Source of the DNA: Spartobacteria bacterium
GTDB lineage: Bacteria; Verrucomicrobiota; Verrucomicrobiia; Chthoniobacterales; Chthoniobacteraceae
Assembly: GCA_025355595.1 (NCBI GenBank)
Contig: JANXZI010000218.1
Location: 1-5,482 of the forward strand
Direction: 5' to 3'
DNA: 5,482 nucleotides
Positions 1 to 4,409 of the stretch are shown here, piece by piece. Every line of letters begins with the position of its first letter. Within the stretch, counting starts at the first letter, position 1. The position numbers and the translations under genes were made by a program. The notes under the pieces were generated by a model. The model had not been told where the DNA came from. It saw only the letters and a list, made by a program, of their open reading frames with translations, and made no database searches.

Positions 1-427
1 TGTCTCGCGCAGCGGCACGTTGACCTACGAGGCGGTCTGGCAACTTACGAGCCGTGGTGTCGGCCAGAGCACTTGCGTCGGCATCGGCGGCGATCCGGTG
101 AACGGCACCTCGCACCTCGACGTGATGAAGATGTTCAACGACGATCCCGAGACCGAAGCCATCATCATGATCGGCGAAATCGGCGGCGAAGCCGAGGAGC
201 AGGCCGCCGCGTGGGTGAAGGCGAATTGCAAGAAGCCCATCGCGGCATTCATCGCCGGAGCCAGCGCGCCTCCCGGACGCCGCATGGGCCACGCGGGCGC
301 GATCGTGAGCGGCGGAAAAGGAACCGCCGCCGCGAAGATCGCCGCCTTGAAAGACGCCGGGATCGCCGTCTCCGAGACTCCGAGCGCGATGGCCGACACA
401 CTGCTCAAGCACTGGGGTAAGGCATAG
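1..427 (+). CDS. sucD: Succinyl-CoA ligase (ADP/GTP-forming) alpha subunit, C-terminal half, 5' truncated by window
   Basis: This subunit, paired with SucB, interconverts succinyl-CoA and succinate with phosphorylation of a nucleoside diphosphate in the cytoplasmic TCA cycle. The window opens inside the gene: position 1 is the last base of a codon, and the first full codons read VSRSGTLTYEA, the conserved stretch at the start of the ligase domain. Further family signatures follow: GIGGDPVNGT, then IGEIGGEAEE, the loop AFIAGASAPPGRRMGHAGAI, and SGGKGTA. The histidine of GHAGAI (codon 290-292) is the residue that becomes phosphorylated in this family. About 141 residues are visible, roughly half of the usual length near 290, and the normal C-terminus is present (ending HWGKA, stop TAG at 425-427). 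An in-frame TTG at position 20 lies inside the conserved SGTLTYE motif and is not a start. The partner sucB is presumably to the left. The gap to cysD argues against a shared operon, though it does not exclude one. Confidence 0.96.
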   Translation, partial: VSRSGTLTYEAVWQLTSRGVGQSTCVGIGGDPVNGTSHLDVMKMFNDDPETEAIIMIGEIGGEAEEQAAAWVKANCKKPIAAFIAGASAPPGRRMGHAGAIVSGGKGTAAAKIAALKDAGIAVSETPSAMADTLLKHWGKA

Positions 428-487
428 CGGCCCCGCACATCGCGCTCGCTGCGCGCTGCCCAGGAGTCGGCATTCACCTGGACAATA

Positions 488-506
488 GGAGAAAGTCCGC
501 TTCTCC
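488..506. other. Small inverted repeat in the sucD-cysD gap
   Basis: GGAGAA (488-493) and TTCTCC (501-506) form a perfect 6-bp stem around a 7-base loop, about 60 bases after the sucD stop and 70 bases before the cysD start. No T-run follows on either strand, so it is not a standard intrinsic terminator. It might end sucD transcription or sit in the cysD leader, or it may be chance. The rest of 428-578 shows no gene, no RNA gene and no promoter that I could defend. Confidence 0.2.
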
Positions 507-578
507 CGATAGACAATCTGGGGTTTGGCTGCTTTTCTCTCCGCCCCTTTTCACAAAATACCGTCCGTCCAAATTTCA

Positions 579-1520
579 ATGTCCGACTTTTCCAAGCACC
601 CCGCCTACTCCCGGCTCTACGCAGCGCCGGGGGCCGATGAACCGGCGGCATTTTTCCCGGAGAAAATCCCGCACGCCGACCAGGAGCACCTCGACCAGCT
701 CGAAGCGCAGAGCGTGTTCCTCATCCGCGAGGCGTTCCATCATTTCAAAAACATCTGCATGCCGTGGAGCATGGGCAAGGACTCGAACGTCCTCATCTGG
801 CTCTCGAAAAAGGCGTTTGGCGGGCACATCCCCTACCCGCTGCTGCACATTGATACGACTTACGAATTCCCCGAGATGATCGAATACCGCGACTGGGCGG
901 TGAAGTATCACGGGCTGAATCTCATCGTAAAAATCAACGAGGACGCGCGCGCAGGCCGCGGCACCTACGAGAACCGCGTGATCGGCTACGACACGACGGA
1001 CCCGGTGACGGTGACGCACGAATTGAAGACCGTCGCGCTCCAGCAGGTGATGGCCGAGCACAAGTGGGACGCACTCATCACGGGCATCCGCCGCGACGAG
1101 GATCCGACACGCGCGAAGGAGCGCTACTTTTCACCGCGCACGAAGGACTTTGAGTGGGACTACAAGGATCAGCCGCCGGAGTTTTGGAATCAGTTCACGA
1201 CCTCGTGTGCGCCGGGCGAGCACGTGCGTGTGCAGGCGCTGCTCGACTGGAGCGAGCGCGACATCTGGATGTACATCCAGCGCGAAGGCATCCCGATTCC
1301 GAAGATGTATTTCGCCCGCAAGGCAAAGGATGCAAAACGGTATCGCTTCCGTTCGCTCGGCTGCTGGCCGATCTCCGGGCCGGTCGAGAGCGACGCCGAC
1401 ACCATTGACAAAATCGTGGACGAACTCGCGCACACGAAGACCAGCGAGCGCGCCGGTCGCGCGCAGGATCACCACGAGCGCAACGCGATGCAGAAGCTGC
1501 GGGCGAAGGGCTTCATGTAA
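579..1520 (+). CDS. cysD: Sulfate adenylyltransferase subunit 2 (ATP sulfurylase small subunit CysD)
   Basis: CysD is the catalytic subunit of the heteromeric ATP sulfurylase: with GTP hydrolysis by CysN it adenylylates sulfate to APS in the cytoplasm. The 313-residue product belongs to the PP-loop (PAPS reductase/N-type ATP pyrophosphatase) fold. Visible motifs are the PP-loop SMGKDS (residues 64-69), LLHIDTTYEFPEM (88-100), GIRRDEDPTRAKERYFSPR (169-187), LLDWSERDIWMYI (221-233), LGCWPISGPVES (260-271) and the C-terminal TSERAGRAQD (288-297). The ATG at 579 is chosen because MSDFSKHPAYSRL looks like a normal N-terminus. A TTG at 525 in the same frame would add 18 residues with no family resemblance. 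Neither start has a Shine-Dalgarno sequence. Compared with E. coli CysD, recalled from memory, the segment between the DIW helix and RFRSLGCWP is about 30 residues shorter, and the stretch after the HIDT motif also differs, so this is a divergent CysD branch. Its partner cysNC lies 0.8 kb downstream, separated by a small gene and hicAB. Confidence 0.93.
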   Translation: MSDFSKHPAYSRLYAAPGADEPAAFFPEKIPHADQEHLDQLEAQSVFLIREAFHHFKNICMPWSMGKDSNVLIWLSKKAFGGHIPYPLLHIDTTYEFPEMIEYRDWAVKYHGLNLIVKINEDARAGRGTYENRVIGYDTTDPVTVTHELKTVALQQVMAEHKWDALITGIRRDEDPTRAKERYFSPRTKDFEWDYKDQPPEFWNQFTTSCAPGEHVRVQALLDWSERDIWMYIQREGIPIPKMYFARKAKDAKRYRFRSLGCWPISGPVESDADTIDKIVDELAHTKTSERAGRAQDHHERNAMQKLRAKGFM

Positions 1521-1533
1521 GTGGGCGCCGTGT

Positions 1534-1797
1534 ATGAGCGCACCCAACCAAAAGCGATTTCAAAGGCGTGCCGACGGATATTCCGCGCTGCGCGTGTATC
1601 ACCGCAAAGGCACGGCGAGAAAATCTCCACGCCTGCTGATCAAGTGCGGCGACTGCGACAATGCGCTGGAGATTTACCACGACCCGGAAAATTCCGGGGA
1701 CATCGAGATTGGCGGCGTGCTCGGCTCGGTGGGGAACTGGCGCGAGATTCTTCTGCCCTTTCTCGATCCGAAACCAAACGCCAGGAGGCGCGGATGA
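1534..1797 (+). CDS. Small unrecognised protein with a CxxC motif, downstream of cysD
   Basis: This 87-residue reading frame starts at an ATG 13 bases after the cysD stop and ends at TGA 1795-1797. I do not recognise the family. It has a basic N-terminus (NQKRFQRRADGYSALRVYHR), then LLIKCGDCDNALEIYHD with cysteines 38 and 41, then a mixed hydrophobic/glycine segment GDIEIGGVLGSVGNWREILL and a basic tail NARRRG. No signal peptide or membrane helix is visible, so it should be cytoplasmic. One CxxC pair could be half of a zinc site completed by a dimer or partner, or a redox pair; that is inference. The amino-acid composition looks protein-like, unlike the arginine/serine-rich shadow frames nearby, and the tight same-strand spacing suggests co-transcription with cysD. 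The frame is open upstream through cysD, but that part reads as a shadow of cysD. No Shine-Dalgarno sequence precedes the ATG, so translation may depend on coupling to cysD. Confidence 0.7.
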   Translation: MSAPNQKRFQRRADGYSALRVYHRKGTARKSPRLLIKCGDCDNALEIYHDPENSGDIEIGGVLGSVGNWREILLPFLDPKPNARRRG

Positions 1798-1805
1798 TTT
1801 CGGAT

Positions 1806-2090
1806 CTACGCTGCATCCGCGACAGCCGCGGCGGTCTTGAATGTTTTCGGGTTCGGAATTTTCCAGCCTTCGCTGCGCGCCGTCTCCATCCAGATTTCGA
1901 TTTCCTCCTCGATGGCGTGCAGCGCGTCCTCGTAGGTCGCGCCGTCTGCGAGGCATCCCGGAAGCTCCGGCACCGCTGCGATGAACGCCCGGTCGGCGTC
2001 GCTCCAGCCAATCTGCACGCTATAGCGCAATGTTGAATCTGCGGATGATTTCACGGATTTGGCGGACTTGGTATGACTTACATTTTCCAT
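1806..2090 (-). CDS. hicB: HicB-family antitoxin
   Basis: HicB proteins bind and neutralise the HicA mRNA interferase. The core reads RYSVQIGWSDADRAFIAA, then VPELPGCLADGATYEDAL, then HAIEEEIEIWMETARSEG and KIPNPK: the partial RNase H-like HicB fold in its usual order. The start is uncertain. The ATG at 2090 gives 94 residues but overlaps hicA by 71 bases, and its first 20 residues (MENVSHTKSAKSVKSSADST) resemble no HicB core. A TTG at 2030 gives 74 residues beginning exactly where family members normally start (M-RYSV), with only an 11-base overlap. A TTG at 2108 is also in frame. None has a Shine-Dalgarno sequence. The C-terminus ends soon after KIPNPK with an alanine-rich tail, so no helix-turn-helix or ribbon-helix-helix DNA-binding domain is present. 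The gene follows hicA on the minus strand and converges on the small cysD-linked gene with an 8-base gap. Confidence 0.9.
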   Translation of the reverse strand: MENVSHTKSAKSVKSSADSTLRYSVQIGWSDADRAFIAAVPELPGCLADGATYEDALHAIEEEIEIWMETARSEGWKIPNPKTFKTAAAVADAA

Positions 2091-2268
2091 GCACAGGCTG
2101 TAAGTCAATCAGCACCTCGATGCCCGGACGTGTGAAAATGTGGTGGCTGCCGCGAATCCGCAAGCTGAAGCCCAGTCGCGGCATGAGTGAAAGCACATCG
2201 TCGAATCGGATGTTGGCATCCGCCTCTCCGCTGAGAATTTTTTCGAGAGTCTTGTCAGCCTTGGACAT
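2020..2268 (-). CDS. hicA: HicA-family toxin (mRNA interferase)
   Basis: HicA toxins are small double-stranded-RNA-binding-fold proteins that cleave mRNA and arrest growth until bound by HicB. The 82-residue product shows the family layout: MSKADKTLEKILSGEADANI, then FDDVLSLMPRLGFSLRIRGSHHIF with the conserved catalytic histidine in the GSHHIF motif, then LQPVHGKCKSYQVRQIREII at the C-terminus. The length is typical for the family and nothing is broken, so the toxin should be functional. The ATG at 2266-2268 is the natural start and no Shine-Dalgarno sequence precedes it. It is the first gene of a two-gene hicA-hicB operon on the minus strand, the usual order for this type. The start faces the start of cysNC with 56 bases between them. 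Base composition around the hicA/hicB junction is clearly lower in G+C than in the neighbouring cys genes, consistent with horizontal arrival. Confidence 0.93.
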   Translation of the reverse strand: MSKADKTLEKILSGEADANIRFDDVLSLMPRLGFSLRIRGSHHIFTRPGIEVLIDLQPVHGKCKSYQVRQIREIIRRFNIAL

Positions 2269-2324
2269 CCCGTTACCGGGCTAAACCCACATACCGTTTT
2301 GTCGAGAACGAACCAAATTTGAAA
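2269..2324. promoter_or_regulatory. Divergent 56-bp start region between hicA and cysNC
   Basis: Any private promoter for hicAB (leftward) and any for cysNC (rightward) must lie here or inside the opposing gene. On the minus strand TTGGTT (2316-2311) and TATGTG (2293-2288) are 17 bases apart, a weak sigma-70-like match (three of six at each box) that would give a very short hicA leader. On the plus strand I see no convincing promoter. A small inverted repeat, CCCG-TTAC-CGGG (2269-2280), abuts the hicA start codon; its arms are only 4 bp, so an operator role is speculative. Confidence 0.25.
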
Positions 2325-4265
2325 ATGCAATCCGCCATCACCCTGAATTCCAATTCTTCCGAACGCCGTCTCCGCGTCGTCTTCGTCGGTCACGTTGACC
2401 ACGGCAAGTCCACGCTCATCGGCCGCATTTTCTATGACACGAAGTCGCTGCCTGACGGGAAGGTCGAGCAAATCCAGGCGGCGTGCAAAGAGGAGGGCAT
2501 GGAGTTTGAGTATGCGTTCCTGCTCGATGCACTGCTCGAAGAGCAGGCGCAGAACATCACGATTGATACGACGCAGATCCAGTTCAAGACGGCGAAGCGG
2601 CCCTACGTGATCATTGATGCGCCGGGGCATAAGGAGTTCCTGAAAAACATGATCACCGGCGCGGCGAGCGCCGATGCGGCGGTGCTGCTGATCGCGGCGA
2701 ACGAAGGTGTGCGCGAGCAGTCGCGACGGCATGGCTACCTGCTCTCGCTGCTCGGCATCCGGCAGGTCGTCGTCGCGGTGAACAAGATGGACCTCGTGGA
2801 TTTCAAGCAGGACGTCTTCGACAACGTCGTCGCGGAATACACGGCATTTTTGAAAGAGATCGGCCTCGAAGCGCGAGCGTTCATCCCGATCAGCGCGCGC
2901 GGTGGAATTAATGTCTCCCAGCGCATCCCTGCGGACGCAGAGGCAAATCTTAAATCCCAATTCTTAAATCTTAAATGGTACAGCGGTCCGACGATCACGG
3001 ACATGCTCGACACCTTCGAGCCGCCGAAGCCACTGAACGATCTGCCGCTGCGCCTGCCCGTGCAGGACGTGTACCGTTTCGACGACCGCCGTATCATCGC
3101 AGGGCGCATCGAGGCGGGCTCGCTGAAGGTCGGCGACACGCTTGTCTTTTCGCCAGGCAACAAGACCGGCGTGGTGAAGAGCATCGAGAATTGGAGTGGA
3201 CCGGTGAAGACTTCCGCGACCGCAGGTGAGAGCGTCGGCATCACGCTCACCGAGCAGATTTTCGTCGAGCGCGGGCATGTCGCTTCGCACGAGCAGGACG
3301 CGCCGATCGAGTCGAACCGTTTCAAGGCGCGACTCTTCTGGATGGGCAAGCGCAACCTCGCCATCGGCGAACGCACGAAGCTCAAGCTCACCACGCAGGA
3401 ACTCGACGCAGAGATCGTCAGCATCGAGCGCATCATTGACGCCTCGACGCTCGACACGCTCCCCGGCGACCGCGGCTACATCGCGAGGAACGACGTCGCG
3501 GAGATCACGATCCAGACACGCGGCGCGCTCGCCTTTGACAACGCGGATCGCAACGCGCTCCTCGGCCGCTTCGTCGTCGTGGACAACCGGATCGTCGCGG
3601 GCGGCGGGATCATTTTCGGCGGCACCTACACCGACCGCACGCACGCGAAGTCCTCGAACATTTTCTGGACCGACGGCACCGTCACACCGAACCGGCGCTT
3701 CGCGCGTAACGGGCACAAGGGCGCGATCGTCTGGCTCACCGGCCTTTCGGGCAGCGGCAAGAGCACGCTCTCGAATGCGCTCGACCGCGAACTTTTCAAC
3801 CTCGGGATGCAGACCTACATCCTTGATGGCGACAACATCCGCCACGGGCTGAACTCGAACCTCGGCTTTTCGCCCGAAGACCGCGTGGAAAACATCCGCC
3901 GAGTCGCCGAGGTCGCGCGGCTCATGGCCGATGCGGGCGTGGTCGTCATCACCGCATTCATCTCGCCGTATCAAACCGACCGTGCGCGCGCGCGCGCCGT
4001 CGCGTGCGAGAGCGGCGTGGACTTTTACGAGGTGTATGTGAACGCCTCGCTCGAAGTCTGCGAGCAGCGCGACACGAAGGGCCTCTACAAAAAGGCGCGC
4101 GCCGGTGAGATCAAACAGTTCACCGGAATTGACGCGCCTTACGAAGCGCCGACCGATCCGGAAATCTCAGTCGAGACGCACACGCTCACCGTGCAGGAAA
4201 GCGTCGCGCGCATCCTCGAGTTCCTCCGCGAACGGCTGAAGTTCGAGACGGACTTCGAGATTTGA
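2325..4265 (+). CDS. cysNC: Bifunctional sulfate adenylyltransferase subunit 1 / adenylylsulfate kinase (CysN-CysC fusion)
   Basis: The N-terminal part is the GTPase subunit of ATP sulfurylase, which drives APS synthesis by CysD; the C-terminal part is APS kinase, which makes PAPS with ATP. From the ATG at 2325 the product has 646 residues (a TTG at 2319 would add two). GTPase motifs are GHVDHGKST (22-30), TIDTTQ, DAPGH (98-102), NKMD (153-156) and ISAR (189-192). EF-Tu-like beta-barrel domains II and III fill about 240-430. The kinase domain shows Walker A GLSGSGKST (473-481), LDGDNIRHGLNSNLGFSPED (500-519), FISPY (545-549) with the serine used in phosphate transfer, and KGLYKKARAGEIKQFTGIDA (585-604). 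The P-loop reads GHVDHGKST, as in translation factors, rather than the GSVDDGKST of E. coli CysN, and the usual glycine of QGITID is asparagine (QNITID). Two oddities are an AT-rich insertion near residues 195-217 and an extra tail (LKFETDFEI) after the normal kinase end. No Shine-Dalgarno sequence is visible. The gene lacks cysD as its immediate neighbour because hicAB intervenes. Confidence 0.95.
   Translation: MQSAITLNSNSSERRLRVVFVGHVDHGKSTLIGRIFYDTKSLPDGKVEQIQAACKEEGMEFEYAFLLDALLEEQAQNITIDTTQIQFKTAKRPYVIIDAPGHKEFLKNMITGAASADAAVLLIAANEGVREQSRRHGYLLSLLGIRQVVVAVNKMDLVDFKQDVFDNVVAEYTAFLKEIGLEARAFIPISARGGINVSQRIPADAEANLKSQFLNLKWYSGPTITDMLDTFEPPKPLNDLPLRLPVQDVYRFDDRRIIAGRIEAGSLKVGDTLVFSPGNKTGVVKSIENWSGPVKTSATAGESVGITLTEQIFVERGHVASHEQDAPIESNRFKARLFWMGKRNLAIGERTKLKLTTQELDAEIVSIERIIDASTLDTLPGDRGYIARNDVAEITIQTRGALAFDNADRNALLGRFVVVDNRIVAGGGIIFGGTYTDRTHAKSSNIFWTDGTVTPNRRFARNGHKGAIVWLTGLSGSGKSTLSNALDRELFNLGMQTYILDGDNIRHGLNSNLGFSPEDRVENIRRVAEVARLMADAGVVVITAFISPYQTDRARARAVACESGVDFYEVYVNASLEVCEQRDTKGLYKKARAGEIKQFTGIDAPYEAPTDPEISVETHTLTVQESVARILEFLRERLKFETDFEI
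2945..2976 (+). repeat. AT-rich direct repeats inside the CysN GTPase domain
   Basis: The 11-mer AAATCTTAAAT occurs at 2945-2955 and again at 2966-2976, exactly 21 bases (seven codons) apart. The shorter unit CTTAAAT occurs three times (2949, 2963, 2970), at spacings of 14 and 7. The stretch is much richer in A+T than the surrounding gene and encodes NLKSQFLNLK. It lies just before WYSGPT, where related CysN proteins, as I recall them, have a short loop, so it looks like an in-frame insertion of repeat-type DNA. The frame stays open. Confidence 0.6.
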
Positions 4266-4317
4266 AATGACGGATGCCGAGTGACGGGGATCGCGCCGTC
4301 GCCCGTTCGTTATTCGC

Positions 4318-4340
4318 GCGGCTACTCGCCCAGGAGCCGT
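4318..4340. terminator. Candidate hairpin in the convergent gap between cysNC and the cytochrome gene
   Basis: CGGCT-A-CT (4319-4326) can pair with AG-G-AGCCG (4332-4339) around a 5-base loop, with one A-G mismatch and a possible G-U pair at the base. It lies between two gene ends that face each other, where a shared terminator is expected. Neither strand has a T-run after it, so it is a weak candidate. The remaining bases of 4266-4409 show only short, unremarkable inverted repeats (for example GACGG 4283-4287 with CCGTC 4296-4300) and no gene. Confidence 0.25.
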
Positions 4341-4409
4341 CTGCGAATGGCCGCCCCCGCCACGATGCTCCGCGAACCGGTCGAACAATTGCGTTTTGCG
4401 AGCGACTGT

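Noticed and set aside
525..578. TTG start for cysD adding 18 residues
   Set aside because: The extra residues have no family likeness, and the ATG at 579 gives a normal N-terminus.
25..651. Minus-strand open frame of 208 codons opposite sucD and the cysD leader
   Set aside because: It is antisense to conserved sucD sequence, and the translation is low in recognisable features.
1794..2036. Plus-strand 80-codon frame after the AGGAGG signal, as a real gene
   Set aside because: It is exactly antisense to the hicB core and its translation looks random; only the start signal is kept as a finding.
1790..2052. 12-bp direct repeat GCGGATGATTTC at 1790-1801 and 2041-2052, as flanks of a mobile unit
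   Set aside because: A window of this size is expected to hold about one 12-bp match by chance, and the second copy lies inside hicA/hicB rather than at the module's far end.
2109..2960. Minus-strand open frame of 283 codons overlapping hicA and the start of cysNC
   Set aside because: It lies in another frame over two well-supported genes and its translation shows no family resemblance.
2964..3974. Long open frame on the minus strand opposite cysNC (336 codons)
   Set aside because: The product is rich in R, A, V, E and D with no recognisable motif, and it is the mirror of GC-rich codon structure in a certain gene.
4266..4409. Strong intrinsic terminator between cysNC and the cytochrome gene
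   Set aside because: Hairpins are present but no T-run follows on either strand, so only a weak candidate was listed.
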